A stretch of 64,000 nt of DNA from the NCBI GenBank assembly GCA_964036315.1, contig OZ038478.1, forward strand, positions 143,534,057 through 143,598,056. Reading direction: 5' to 3'. A program made the translations under genes and the position numbers. The notes under the pieces are model-generated. The model was given only the letters and a program-made list of their open reading frames with translations. It had not been told where the DNA came from and searched no databases. How positions within the stretch are numbered: position 1 is the first letter of the stretch; the number at the start of each line of letters is the position of its first letter. This document shows, piece after piece, positions 13,101 to 24,929 of this stretch. This DNA is from Acanthosepion esculentum. Its lineage: Eukaryota > Mollusca > Cephalopoda > Sepiida > Sepiidae.

Positions 13101-13206
13101 AAGGAAAAATCTAAGAATTAAAATTATAAAAAGACATTGTACCCCTGTCAGTAAAAGGATCTGCTCAAAATATGAATTACTTATTGGAGTATCTGTCTAT
13201 ATTTCT
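10106..13206. other. Long anonymous stretch
   Basis: It contains a CG/GT-rich simple run at 10545-10608 and no recognisable coding sequence. A TATA-like CATATAAATACCGG at about 12490-12503, within a comparatively GC-balanced 12.2-12.5 kb block, could be part of an old LTR or promoter, but nothing confirms this. Confidence 0.45.
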
Positions 13207-13265
13207 GACATGAGGTATTATGTACATTATTTACATTATTCGGACTATTGTCGCCATATTTATCG
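13207..13265 (-). repeat. SINE A tail fragment
   Basis: The text reads TACATTATTCGGACTATTGT and CGCCATATTTATC, the inverse of the SINE A tail at 9.7-10.1 and 59.4 kb. Only about 60 bp remain. Confidence 0.75.
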
Positions 13266-13389
13266 GTGACAAGTTTTTCTCTGTAGTATCAACTGAAACT
13301 GTGAGCGTCAAAAATAACCGTATAGCAATCGCAATATTTGGCACTGTTTCTTGATCTTGCCATCGGCAAATCCATCTCAGTTATTCGAT

Positions 13390-15727
13390 AGCCGATGATT
13401 TGGTCATCATCTTCATGTCACGTTCTACTTTGGAAGCTGCCGATAAAAAAATCCAGAAGTCAGAGAAGTTCCAAAGGCAGCCTACATACGTCTAAATCAG
13501 CATTGTATTCGCTAAAGAGAATTTTAAATTTTCGCTCCAACTCCAACTGGCCTTCCGTTTTTTCCAGAATTGCTTCCGACGATAAACCAGCGAAGAAAGT
13601 TTGCAGATGAGACATGGTGTCAAATAGTGCTTCCAGTTCATTCGCAACTCAATCTGACATTCGGAAAGATTTCTCTTTACTTTCTGTACAAATGTTTGAC
13701 AAAACATCATCTTCCTTTTCCCCAGGTAACTTTCTCTTTCTTCTAATCCGATTTTCAACTGGGATTTCTATTTCCTCGCACTTTGCTGATTAACAGATTC
13801 AGACATCATCCTCTCCCTGTTTCGGTTAAAAAACATTTTGTTCGCATTCGTGTGGGTTACACACACATCCAAACCAATACAAGGTTCTTGAAATTTCTTT
13901 TGGATGGGATTTATTTGTCCCAGAATCTGTTCCCAGTAAAACAAATGTGACGTGAAGGAGCAGTTTTTATTTGAAAGCCACATGATATGTGTATCCCCTC
14001 TCGTTTGAAGAATTTCTGAAGCTGAGTTTAATGAATCGAGTGCCTGCATCACTCCTTGAAATCTGGTTTTCACTGCACGAATAGCTTCATAACGTGAACT
14101 CCAAAGGGTGGTTACCAAAAGATTCATCATGGCCTTCAAATGCAAAGATAAAACATTCCACCGGTGATTGGAAGATAAGAAAAATGTATAGAGACTTTTA
14201 ATCACTCCGAAAAAATTTAATAGCAACTGGATTGACAGCTGAGGCATGAACACCTCATATATTCAGACTATGATTAGAACATGGTACAAATGTAGCTTTC
14301 GCATTTATATTTTGTAGAAGACGTTGAACACCACCATTAACTCCATACTAGATGCCTTGTCAAATCTGATCCATCTAAATTTTTTTAAATTAAGTTTCTC
14401 TTTCTCCAGTCGTTCCCAGATCATAAGCAGACTTTCCATGCTCAGTGATAAAACCAATATGCGATATGATAAAAAACAGTCATAAAACCAAGAAATGATT
14501 CCCGCATCTCCCTTACATTGTCTTCAACAACGACGTATCGATAAATGAGACTCATCTGATCTGTGTGAGAAATGTCCGGCGTCCTGTCTAGTATGATTTC
14601 AAAATAATTGGCTTTTCGAATTCGATCCAATATATTTTCCTTTACGTGTTTTGCCAAGATATGAAGGTATTCATTTTGGATTTTCGGTGACAAGTACCAC
14701 CGGTGTTCCTTTTATTCTTTTTAAGATCATACTTGCTCATAAGTTCAACAAGGTCTATAAACTTACCTTTATTGCAAGTAAATACACCTTCTCGAGGATT
14801 TCTAAAAGACAGGTTCTGTTTCGTCAGAAACTTTGCGACGTCAAGTAACCGTATTATAACCTGACTCCAAATTTGTCTTTCTTTCATAGTTTGTTCTTGT
14901 AATTTACTGTCAATGATTTTACCTTTATTCAAGGTCATTTCCAACATCTTCCATTGCTTGAAAGTTCTTTGGTGGTCAGACAGATTTTCATGTTCAGTCA
15001 TTATTTATTTAAGATTCCAGAACCTTTGAAATCCTGGTTTTCTTGCTAGACTTGATTTGCGTAGCTCTGCATTCAGTAGGAGGCGATAGCAGAAACAATA
15101 ACGAGATTTCTTCGTCTTTGAGTACAGCAGTCATGATCTCAAAACAATCTCTCAATTACCCATAGTCTTGTAAAACCCGTGTTGTAGAATTACCCTCAGA
15201 TTATATTTCCCCGGTCTTACAGTCGGATCAAATGGTTCATCTTTGTTTTGAAAATATCCGGTCCCAATGTCACAAAATCAACACGCAACTGCCCTGAGCA
15301 AATTCTTGGCCAAAATGCGATGTCTTTGTAGACAGTAATCTCTGTGATTGCCTGATCTATTTCTTTATTACCAGTAACTTCACCAGTTCCTTCTTCATAT
15401 TCATACCTGTACTTGCCGCTTGCACTAGAGCTCTCTTCCTTTGGCACATCATTGTCACCTTCAATTTCTTGAAAGCTAATTCCTGCAGGAAATTCCTCTT
15501 TAACTATTATTTCTATATTTGTCTCCACCGCATTCGCTTTTTCTACATGTTCCTCACCCCCTACTTTTGATATACATTCAGCATCCTCATCTTTGCATTT
15601 TGATTTAGCTACATGTTTCTTCTATACGAAGGCATAAAAAAGATGCAGTATATTTTTATTTCTCGCGTTCTCTGGTAGCTTTCAACTTCCGGTAAGCGGC
15701 AACACTCAGTTTTTGTGGTTTACTCAT
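13390..15727 (-). pseudogene. Degenerate hAT-family transposase (ZMYM1-like, DUF4371 type)
   Basis: Several minus-strand frames line up in the order of a ZMYM1/TTF-type hAT transposase. A start M-S-K-P-Q-K-L-S lies at 15727. An acidic segment at 15528-15217 ends in the TTF-like I-A-F-W-P-R-I block. At 15001-14642 come H-x-x-T-F-K-Q-W and V-A-K-F-L, and F-I-D-L-V-E-L-M-S-K-Y-D. At 14693-14442 the RNase H-fold start reads F-E-I-I-L-D-R-T-P-D-I-S-H-T-D-Q-M and E-S-F-L-G-F. At 14253-13768 is the H-R-W and T-x-W-S-S-R-Y-E-A block, and 13758-13390 is the insertion-domain remnant. Frameshifts separate the pieces and the C-terminal dimerisation domain is lost, so it is inactive. I could not define terminal repeats or an 8-bp target duplication. 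Confidence 0.75.
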
Positions 15728-16124
15728 TGTAATCGATGAAAAAATAAACAAATAGGAAAAGAGCATACACAATGGCATAGGTTATTTTTATTTATTGTAA
15801 TAAGATACAATTTGGCACAAGGTTGAAAGTGGGGTTGTAAAAAAGCTTGATAATTTTTTATCTAGGTACCTCCACTAGGTCGCGCAAAAAAAGCAGCATC
15901 GCATGATGAAAAAAAGCCCATAACTCAACGAAAACAAAGTTTTGCCATCAAAATGTTTATGTTATTAAGAGGAAAGAATTTTTTAACTTATTTTTTGAAA
16001 TTTTGTACTCCTTTCTAGCATGTTGAAAATTTTCGAAAATTTTGGTTAAAAATCTTTTTTAAAGAGAGCGTTCGAAAAGAGAAAAAAAGGTTTGTTCTAT
16101 TTTGCGCTTTTCACCGAGGAAAAC
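15728..16124. other. Spacer between the hAT relic and an LTR
   Basis: AT-rich with no gene. It presumably contains the hAT 5' flank, but the element end is not identifiable. Confidence 0.4.
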
Positions 16125-16439
16125 TGTTATGGTCCAGATTCCTTGTACCACGGTGATGGTCCAAGGTAGAACCAATGAAGAATAACTCGAACACAGGTAT
16201 GGAATAACACAGATATATTACAAATAGAAATATGTACAAAAGAAGTAGAAGTGTTAGTAATAACAATCAGGTTAGGTTAGATAGAACTATGTTGTCTCGA
16301 CGTATCACCATTCCAATGTCTTACAGTAATCGCCTGACGCGACTGTCTCTGACTGACTCAATCTACTGCTTCCCCTTAAGGCGCAATATTTATGGTGTAC
16401 GGAATAATCCATTACTATTATGGGTAAGTTCACATAACA
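16125..16439 (-). mobile_element. 3' LTR of a gypsy-type retrotransposon
   Basis: Read on the minus strand the block starts TGTTATGTGAAC and ends GGACCATAACA, so it has TG...CA termini and inverted TGTTATG/CATAACA edges. Just before it on the minus strand lies a purine-rich CGACAGGGGA, as expected of a polypurine tract. Further upstream on that strand is the pol C-terminus at 16473-16826. At 315 bp the length is normal for an LTR. No second copy is present in the window, so the 5' part of the element is gone. Confidence 0.75.
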
Positions 16440-16472
16440 TCCCCTGTCGAAGCTTTTGCGTAGCAGGGGTTT

Positions 16473-16826
16473 TTAATATCTTTTTTTCTTTGTATTTATT
16501 TCCAAACGTTCTGTACATTTTCTTTTTCGAGACGATTTTCTTGGTTCTGGCATTGTTTGTATTCTTTTTATATCAAACATATCGAAAATCGTGTCCATTA
16601 CACCTTCTTGAGGTGGACCGTTAGCGTCCTGTAACAGTCTTTTCCTTATTTTGTTTACGTGTCTTCTGTCTGAGAATTTCTGTCCCTGAACTATGTAAAC
16701 CATCTTGCCAATTCTTTTCTCAATTGTGCCTTGCTCCCAGTAAGACGTGTTATTTTTGTAGGCTTTAAAAAAAACTTTTTCTCCTGGGAAGAATTTTCTT
16801 TTAGGTGCATAGATCAGATTTCCCAT
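16473..16826 (-). pseudogene. C-terminal tail of Ty3/gypsy integrase/pol
   Basis: A 117-codon open frame has the features of the chromatin-facing end of gypsy pol. There is a basic start, then F-x-P-G-E-K-V-F-F-K, then G-T-I-E-K-R-I-G-K-M-V-Y-I-V (an SH3-like integrase C-terminal fold) and R-R-H-V-N-K-I-R-K-R. The end is a basic K-R-K-C-T-E-R...K-K-K-R-Y that resembles a nuclear localisation signal. The stop is followed within about 35 bp by a purine tract and the LTR at 16125-16439, the usual gypsy order. The catalytic core, RT, protease and gag are absent upstream, so this is a 5'-truncated copy. The visible part has no stops and may be comparatively young. Confidence 0.8.
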
Positions 16827-16890
16827 CAGTAAACAAAATTCTCTGATCTAATTTCGCTACTCAGATCTACTCCAATTTCAATAAAAAAAT

Positions 16891-16921
16891 ATACGTGTGT
16901 GTGTGTGTTTCCCAGACTCTC

Positions 16922-16960
<39 letters not shown>

Positions 16961-16961
16961 A
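16891..16961. repeat. (GT)n(CT)n(CA)n simple repeats
   Basis: Three short dinucleotide runs lie in succession. Confidence 0.95.
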
Positions 16962-17611
16962 TACAAATAGACGAGTGACAATCGTTTAAGCATGAGATTT
17001 ATTTTTAAATGTTATATCATCACAGATTCCTACAGATCACTTTTCTATTGTTATCGGTGAATTTTATGAGTGCTACGGGAAAATAGTGGAAGGATTTTTC
17101 ATTGAATTCTTCTCAGTTTTGAATACGGAACAGTCATTCGATGAGAGATATGATGTTTGGTAATATTTTCAGATTTTGGTAATTATTGAAGATTATTCAT
17201 AATTTAGAAAGAATTAAGCGTCTGTACTCAAAATATATCTAATTTTTAAATGTTCAAGCGCTTCAGAAAATGATTTAAGTTTTATTTTTACAGAAACAGA
17301 GTGTTTACCGTCCAATGTTATAAACAATATATATGTTTTTATTTGTACGTTTGAAGATCAAGATTGGGATTCTCACACACAAATTTTGAAGAGAATTGTC
17401 ACAGATATAATGATAGTTTATGTTCAAAGGCAATGTCTCATTAGGAATCTTGTGAATTATCAAGATTTCTGAAGACGTTATTTGCAATGAATACACGTAT
17501 TTAGCTCTTTATTGCAAATGACGTTTGCCTTAAATTAAATGACGTCTGAAGTAATAAACATTTGTAGGATTAAAAAATAAAATACATTAATTGTTTAGAA
17601 ATTGGTCTCTT
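16962..17611. other. Anonymous AT-rich stretch
   Basis: No recognisable coding or repeat signal is seen. Confidence 0.5.
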
Positions 17612-17700
17612 TATGTTTCGGATACGAAACTAAACAGATATATTTCGGATACGAAACTAAACAGATATATTTTGGATACGAAATTAAGCAGATATGCCTT
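17612..17700. repeat. 27-bp tandem repeat, about three copies
   Basis: The unit built on TTTCGGATACGAAACTAAAC plus AGATATA occurs twice almost unchanged and a third time with about four substitutions. Confidence 0.9.
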
Positions 17701-17876
17701 TCGAGAAAAATTAGGCAGGTACAGATGCTTGTTTCTGCATGTTTAAATACTGCTCGTAGGTAGATTTTCTTTAAGAAGAATTGTTGGGATTGCAAGCAGT
17801 TCGATGAAAAAAATAAAGTTTAAGATTAAACAGAGCGTATCCTCGAATAAAGGTATCCGCTTAACAATTGAATTGA

Positions 17877-17881
17877 CACAC

Positions 17882-17962
<81 letters not shown>
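17877..17962. repeat. (CA)n(TA)n microsatellite
   Basis: A CA run passes into a TA run. Confidence 0.97.
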
Positions 17963-17966
<4 letters not shown>

Positions 17967-18107
17967 AAAAAATATGATTCCATCGCTACACAGGAATTAC
18001 CATGTTTGAAAAGCAGAAGCTAATACTTCCAATTCAGTTTAGAGAAATTAAATTAAATTAAGGTACCTAGTTCTGTTACATTTTCAATCGAACTTTGTAA
18101 ATTTGTG

Positions 18108-18110
<3 letters not shown>

Positions 18111-18166
<56 letters not shown>
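18111..18166. repeat. (TA)n tract flanking a mariner insertion (left)
   Basis: The last TA (18165-18166) is one half of the mariner target-site duplication. Confidence 0.95.
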
Positions 18167-18167
<1 letters not shown>

Positions 18168-19450
18168 GAGGTAACCGAAAAAATTCTGCCCGCTTTTTGA
18201 TTAGTCATTGAATGAAGTTGAAATATATACGAAATACGTGTAGCAATTGTTTTCAAATTCGGACAGCTGGCCGTAGGTACATCAGACGTTATAAAAACAC
18301 GCGCACCGTGTCCGGCCATCAGTTATAAGCTGGACAGCTGTAAGAATGACGGAAGTGTCTATAGACCTCGTTCGGGACTGTTTGCTTTACGACTTCAAAG
18401 TGGGCTTATCAGCAGCTGCATCAAGTCGCTGCATATGTCAAGTGTTTGGGGATAGTACTGTGGATGAACGTACTGCAAGGCGTTGGTTTCGAAAATTCAA
18501 GTCGGGAGATTTGTCTCTCAATGATGAGCCGCGCAGTGGACCACCACAGGTCTTGAATTTCGGAGTCCTGAAGGCAGCCATTGAAGAGGACAGTAGTCTA
18601 ACGTGTGGTGAAATTGCAAGACAGTTCAACGTTTCCTTTGAAACAGTTAGACTTCACCTGCACCGCATAGGTAAGACGTACAAACTGAGCAAATGGGTTC
18701 CGCAAACGCTGTTGGAGGTCCACAAGAGACAACGAGTGGCAGCCTGAGTATCGATGCTTTCTCGCCACCGTACCGCATCCTTATTCAATCGAGTGCTTAC
18801 AAGTGATGAAAAGTGGGCTCTGTACGAAACTCCCAAGCGTTCCATACATTGGTTGTCTCCTCAGGATGCTGTCCCACACACTGCAAGACTGCCTATGCAC
18901 CCACGCAAGATTATGCTTTGTGTCTGGTGGACAGGTCGTCAAGTGGTTTATTATGAACGGCTACCAATTGGCGGTCAATGGAGAACTTTACTCACAGCAA
19001 CTGAAACGTGTGCAACAGGCATTGCGCCAGAAGGAGCCAGAACTGGTGAATCGCAAAGGTGTGCTTTTCCTCCATGACAACGCCAGGCCGCATGTCGCGC
19101 GAGTGGTCAGGGATACCATACAGCAACTTGGGTGGGAAACTTTGTGCCATCCACCTTATTCAGCTGACCTTGCGCCATCCAATTATCGTCTCTTCCACTC
19201 CCTGGATAATAATCTTCGTGGGAAATCCTTCACCAATGAAGCAGACTTGCGCAAAGCCCTCACGGACTTCTTTGCGTCAACCCCACCCTACCCCGAGTTC
19301 TACCGCAAGGGCATTGAACAGCTGTAGACACGTTGGCAGAAGGTGCTGGATGCCAATGGCGATTACTTCGAAGACTAAATATAAGTTACACATACTGTGA
19401 AGCGTTTTCTTTTTTTCCTTTAAAAACGGACAGAACTATTTTGGTTACCT

Positions 19451-19452
<2 letters not shown>
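18167..19452 (+). mobile_element. Full-length mariner element with terminal inverted repeats
   Basis: The left end CGAGGTAACCGAAAAAATTC and the inverted right end CAAGGTAACCAAAATAGTTC match in most of about 30 positions, the match running on through CTGxCCG. Both ends are flanked by TA (18165-18166 and 19453-19454). The 1286-bp length is standard for mariner. The transposase relic at 18346-19378 lies inside in the plus orientation. On both sides the flank is pure (TA)n, so it inserted into a TA microsatellite or the tract expanded around it. Confidence 0.93.
18346..19378 (+). pseudogene. Mariner (DD34D) transposase, inactivated
   Basis: The N-terminal 133 codons are open and contain the double helix-turn-helix DNA-binding region, including R-T-A-R-R-W-F-R-K-F-K-S-G-D and the linker S-K-W-V-P. 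A TGA at 18745 interrupts it. The frame resumes with T-S-D-E-K-W (first catalytic Asp, codon 18805) and W-W-T-G-R-Q. A frameshift near 18973 moves it one frame. Then come H-D-N-A-R-P-H (second Asp, codon 19076) and P-Y-S-A-D-L-A-P-S-N-Y. Residues 19076 and 19181 have exactly the DD34D spacing, but the third Asp is Asn. A TAG at 19325-19327 cuts off the last ~17 codons, which end F-E-D and stop. Nonsense codons, a frameshift and a catalytic change each make it dead. Known relatives include the transposase part of SETMAR. Confidence 0.93.

Positions 19453-19528
<76 letters not shown>
19453..19528. repeat. (TA)n tract flanking a mariner insertion (right)
   Basis: Pure TA run that includes the right target-site TA of the mariner. 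Confidence 0.95.
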
Positions 19529-19530
<2 letters not shown>

Positions 19531-19904
19531 ATTTGTTAAATAATATTGACAAATTCTGTCTATCATTTTTTAATAAATAATAAATATATCAAATTTTCGA
19601 TTAATGTTAGCTTTTGTTTTATATTTTTCCCCAGAGTACATTCGTTTCTAAGAATTGTTCTCTGTGTAGTAGCAACATTCCCACGAAAAATATAATATCA
19701 AAATAAAGGTACATATGCATTTTTTCAAATTTACTGACAACACAAAACTAATTATACGGTAATTTGAATGATTAAATAAAACATTTACAGACAAAACTTA
19801 ATTTACTGACGAAATGCAAATCACATATATATATATAGACCGGTACCAAATAATAGAAACCAAATCACTAGAGGACTTTCAACAGCAGCAATAACTTCAT
19901 TTGG
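19529..19904. other. Anonymous AT-rich stretch
   Basis: Very AT-rich, with a short (TA)n at about 19824-19838. No gene is seen. Confidence 0.5.
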
Positions 19905-20330
19905 TATGGCATATAACTGGAATGGATTAATTTGGTTTGTTTTACGGCTATAAACCTCAATGGGTCATTTAATACCAACAGGATTTTTATTGCTGGTAAT
20001 GTTTGTTTTTTTCATAAATATATTGCTGGTAATATTTTCTTCAAAAATGTATTGTTGTAATAATTTATCCTTCAAAAACTTTATTGCTGGTATTAAAACC
20101 TATTTTTACACTTTCATAGTGTTTTAACCCTAGTTAAGGGGTTAACTATTTACCCATAGTTATGACCCCTAACAGGTGCTACCACCCCGGGTTAGGGTGG
20201 ACCTGGGAACACCAGCAATTAAGAGGTGATTCCAGGCTCCTCGAAACCTCCTGATCAGAGACATTGATGTTGGACGTAGTTTATAGTCTTACCCTGCACG
20301 CGGATGTACTTTATCGTCATACCCAGGACG
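19905..20330 (-). repeat. Dispersed repeat R1, copy B, inverted
   Basis: This is the inverse of 5478-5900. It runs GGTTTGTTTTACGGC, CAATGGGTCATTTAAT, four to five TTATTGCTGGTAAT units, CACTTTCATAGTG, GGTGCTACCACC, TGGACCTGGGAACACCAGCA and CTGATCAGAGA. The distal end has an extra tandem duplication relative to copy A: CCTGxGTATGACGATAAAGT and CAGGGTAAGACTATAAAC. No coding capacity is visible. Confidence 0.8.
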
Positions 20331-21178
20331 TTTAACTCGAATGGAACATAATGACATAATCAAGATGTTGAAGTTCGACATTACTTCAAACAAAAGTTTA
20401 GGAAGGAAACGCCATCAATAATCGAAAGATCGATAACAGATACTGGACTTGACAAACCTATTTTCCCGAAAAATAGTTTTAAGTGAAGAAGTTTAGAGAT
20501 TTCAAGTGTCAGTAGTATTGAACAGATCGGTCAATGAAACATAATGCTTCCTTATAAGAGGACAACTAATGTCCCCATTATCATTTACATATTTTAGTAA
20601 AAAGCGCAAAATCGTTGCTTAAGCGTATACAGTCGAATTAGGGATATTGTGGGCGCGCGCATTTATCTGTGTGTTTGCGCAAATATTGTGTAAGACGAAA
20701 TCATGAAAGAAAAGCTGTTAATCCTTTATAGCTAGCAGAATCTGTCTTATATTGTGACCACATTACTGCTTCTTGTATAATGCAAATAGCTAACTTGCAT
20801 ATTAACGTTTATAAATCAATATAATATGTCTATTATCATTTTTATTAATTTTCGAGAACGTTCAATTTCCTGCCATGGTATTCAAATAAAGCTGCGCTCA
20901 AATTGGTAATGCGGTGTTGATATTTCAGTTTTATATTTTTAGAAACTAATAACATTTCAATTTCGACAAATGTTTTTATCAAAAAATAATTTACTTTATT
21001 AAAATAGATTTATTTGTTTTAATTGAGCTTATTAGAAAAACAATACAAAACTCATTATTTTGGCTTGAAAGCAATAATTTAATTTTCTACACTTTGTTCA
21101 GTATTTAACGTTAATGTATTTTCTCTGATGGCAAATAAATAAAAATATTCTAATATATAAAGATCAACGCGCACGCGC

Positions 21179-21211
<33 letters not shown>

Positions 21212-21331
21212 TGTGTGTGTGTGTGTGTATTTGTGTGTGTGTGTGTGGGAATCAGCTAAAAATTGAATAAGTGGAAGAAAAAGAAATTTCGATACGTAAC
21301 CGCTGAAGTGGATATAAATTTACTACAAAAA

Positions 21332-21369
<38 letters not shown>

Positions 21370-21959
21370 AATGGAAAATTATCTATCTTCAATTTCGGAA
21401 TGCCCCCCCCCCCGCACCAAAATATAGTTAATTTGCAAGAAAAGTGTTTACAATCTTGAGATGAACCAAATATGAAACAACAGAAAACAACACGAAAACA
21501 AGTATCCGGCCAAGTATGTGAAAAGATTAAATTTCGCCAAATTATCAAAGAATTCCTCTATGTCGAAAAAATATTCTAAAGATAAAGATAAAATTACCAT
21601 TATGAATAAAATAAATAAATGCCTCAATATTAGCAGAAGTGTCACTTTATGTGGATGAAGGTCGATGTTTCTACAGTGTAGTTTTTCGATGAGTAATCAA
21701 TGAAAACTCAGACATCTTTAATTGGTCCATAAGAATGTTATTTTCTGTAATGTCGAGCCGAATATCGGAAATAGTGACTATAGCAGTACTTGTAATTATG
21801 ATGATAGATCTCGTTTATTCTGAAGCTGGTTGGTAAAGCTGCCTTTGGAATGCTATTAGCAGCCAAGTAATTGATACGTGTTCGTTATCGCAAGAAAGAG
21901 AGAGAGAAAAAGGAATACTATCAATGTAAGGATACAAAATGTCTGGTTGTCAGCAAAAG
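20331..21959. other. Anonymous stretch with simple repeats
   Basis: It contains (GT)n at about 21180-21247, (TA)n at about 21339-21365 and a poly-C run at 21404-21413. No recognisable gene is seen. Confidence 0.5.
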
Positions 21960-22340
21960 GAACAACCCAAGATGCGAACTACAAATTGGAGACATCACTA
22001 TCAAGTAAGTACAAAAATGGAAATATACATGTTTTCATGGGGGACAGAAAGGAAATGTGGCACCAAAATCCGAAGACGCATTGGGATAGGGAATGATGCC
22101 TTCAAAAAGTTTAGCAACGGAAGCAACTTAAGAAAGGAAAATGTCGTTAGAAAAAAGAAAATGTGATGAATATTCATATAATATAACTCTTTCTATATGG
22201 CAGGTAATACTGGTAATCTCCTTGCAGTAGAAAAATATTGGGGTAAAGAGAAATGCGTTTCAACAGAAGGATGCTGAGAATATCATGGACTGAGCATTTA
22301 AGCAAAACCGATTTCAAGACGTCGAGATTATCTAAAAGAA
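21960..22340 (+). pseudogene. LINE ORF2 C-terminal remnant (RTE-like)
   Basis: Downstream of an RT catalytic core, RTE-like LINEs carry a conserved region with blocks like E-I-x-R-R-I-G-x-A-K-x-A-F and later Y-R-R-M-L-x-I-S-W-T-D-H. Both are visible here: T-K-I-R-R-R-I-G-I-G-N-D-A-F-K-K-F at about 22060-22110 and N-R-R-M-L-R-I-S-W-T-E-H at about 22256-22295. They lie in different frames and are separated by stops. The catalytic domain is not present. It may belong to the same LINE type as the YLDD-bearing fragment at 45.55-45.70 kb, but they do not overlap. Confidence 0.65.
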
Positions 22341-22529
22341 TGTGGCCAGAAAGTTACTTGCTATCCCCAAAAATGAGTTCCACGGATTCTCCCATCAATG
22401 AAAACAACGATAGATGTGTGTGTGTCTTCAGAAGAGAACTACTTCGAAGGAGATTAAATGCCGAATTGATATCTTTTGTAGTTTTCCTTTTATAGCAACT
22501 GTACCGATTCTTTTTTATCAAACTTCGTG

Positions 22530-22628
22530 CGTAATAAATATGTGTGTGCTTGTGTGTATGTGTTTGTGCATGTGTGTATGTGTGTGTGTGTATGTGTGTG
22601 TGATTGTGTGTGTGTGTGTGTGCGTGTT
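22530..22628. repeat. (GT)n microsatellite, imperfect
   Basis: TGTG runs are interrupted by A and C. Val-Cys and Thr-His frames over it are artefacts. Confidence 0.95.
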
Positions 22629-22635
22629 TTGAATT

Positions 22636-24929
22636 TTGAATATTTTTACACCCAAAATGAAGATGGATGAAAATGAGATTCACTTTTGTCATTTCCTTCT
22701 CTATTTTGTGGAATGGAAAAATCGTACAACAAACAATAAAAAAGGATATGGTGTCACAGATGTGAGCGCTGTTCGTAAAAGTTCCCCTAGGTTGAATGCT
22801 GAAAAGATTCATATGGAAGATATCAAGAACGTTCCCACAGGCCTGCGGTCAATGATGTTGATCAAAGCGAAACCTTTATTTAAACAGTTCTTGTCACACT
22901 ACGGGTCGCTTTGTAGAGATACTCGACATGCTTTATATTAGCCTTTTGAGACATTTGAAAGCATTTGAATATGGAAGTTGAGTTCATTGAGCGGGAAATT
23001 GTCTGTGATTCTCTGCGCAAACGTACCAAAAACATTATGTTATTTCAAAAGAACGACAGTCGATGGATAACGGACTGTTTGAAACAATGCGGAGCGAAAA
23101 GAATCATTCAGGAAACTAAATGAGCCACCGACAAATACTCGATAAGACGGTCTACATCCATGTGACATTATTTGTTACTTGTAAATAATAAACAAGGATT
23201 AATAAATAGCCTGAAGGATATACCGAAAAGCAAGAAGGGTTAATGAATAAACACCAAGGGATAGATTGAATATTTTGATTTGCGAAAGGACCAGGAAGCA
23301 GATAGAGGAGAGAACGATATTCAACTACGACGGATCATAGGGTAATATCTGTCGATTATAGTTGATGACACCCAGCTAAAAATACGGGCTATCAAAAGTG
23401 CAAAGAGAAAATCCAATAGGATTTTAAATCATAATTCGGAGATTAACCACAAAAGGCGTAGATAGCCAGCTAGAATTGCGTATCAAACTTGGATAGACGT
23501 GAAATGACGAAGAAAGACATTTATTTTGCATTTAGAATTGATTGTGTGTTAGTTTTCTAAAACACATGAGTGGAAATCTTTTATTACTGCGTAAATAAAA
23601 AAGTTAGAATTAATCTTTCTTTTGTCTTCGCCCCGGGACAGTCAACGTCCCTTAATTGGAGAAAGCCCGAGGCAATAGGCACAGATGAAACACAAAGGAA
23701 GATGGAGGAGCTGCCCACGCCTACTGAGTCGATAATAGGAGAAAATAGAACTTAATAGGTGGAGTGATGCCAGGAACCACCACCCATGGAAGAGGAGATT
23801 TCCCCAAAATGATGACAGAATTCTCCCAATGCGCCGTAGCCTATGTCAGTTTGGGCGAATGTCAATAAATACGAATACCCGAGACCAGATGGCAGCCACC
23901 CAACGCGAGACAACCCCATGTGATTATTTGCTGGCGAAAGTCTCCAAATTCAGCCTTGTGCCGAACTTTACCAAAATCAACAAAAGTGTTACGTCCGATT
24001 TAGAAGCGGGTTGGATCGATAATTGTTGCATGCGAACTCTTGATTTAACCAATTATTCTTCGAAAGAATTGATATAAAAACAGTATTTATTTTTTTTTAA
24101 ATTTATTCAAGTGTTATATCCTCACTGTGAGTCTTCGCCATACTTGAACCAGCCCAATACAAAGATACCATACGAAGATTCGTTCTTGGCTGCCTTACGA
24201 TCCAGCAAATCGCAAGGTGAGATAAGGTCGGACCTGCATCGATGTGATTCCTCCATCGATCAGCCGCATGTATTAGACATCTTGGATGACACGGGAGGGT
24301 GTAGGGCGACATCCGTAGAAAGTGATGCATTGTGTCTGGTGAAATTGAATGAGCATCCTGTATTACGAGCTCCTTCCAAGAGAAATCAGTGTTAAGATAA
24401 AAATACTTTTCTGAGTTGAGCCGATTAAACATAGAAACCCATGAAAACGTGTGGAATTGCCAATCGGAAAAGTGCTGTTTTCCAACAGGTCAGCGTTAGA
24501 CAGGTCTTTGGGAATCGTTGCAGAAATTGGCATAGCTTGGCTAGGATGTTATATGAAACTGAACGTTTGCACCTGATTTACTTCCTCTGTTTACCTCTTC
24601 TTTCGAGCTCTACAAAATTATGTCACTAAGAAAAAGTCTTTGTAAGAGTATAAAAACATTTAGAACAGAAAGAACCTAATTCTAGGAGGATGGAAGAGAG
24701 TTGACAAAAGTTAGAGAAAAAAATTCAATAAATCTATGTACAAATATTATCATTGAAATTCACTTAAAAACGTTATTATTAGGATTTTTCTTCGATATCT
24801 TGATAATATTTATCACAATATTTCATCAAGCCATCTTCGACTATATTCTGCAACTTTCGAGTTCTTGCTTCCAAAGTAATTACGTAAAAAGTAATTGAGG
24901 TGCACACAATTAAATCAAATATGATGCAT
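22636..24929. other. Anonymous stretch with unassigned open frames
   Basis: Plus-strand open frames at 22636-22941 (101 codons), 23829-24077 (82) and 24111-24395 (94) are longer than chance would often give, and composition is less AT-rich than the neighbours. I recognise no domain. They could be degenerate retroelement coding or untranslated repeat sequence. Confidence 0.4.

Noticed and set aside
17612..17700. CRISPR-like array
   Set aside because: The units are adjacent tandem copies without spacers, and the window is eukaryotic.
18110..18319. Minus-strand 69-codon frame in the mariner 5' region
   Set aside because: It is the opposite strand of the mariner leader and transposase start plus a TA tract.
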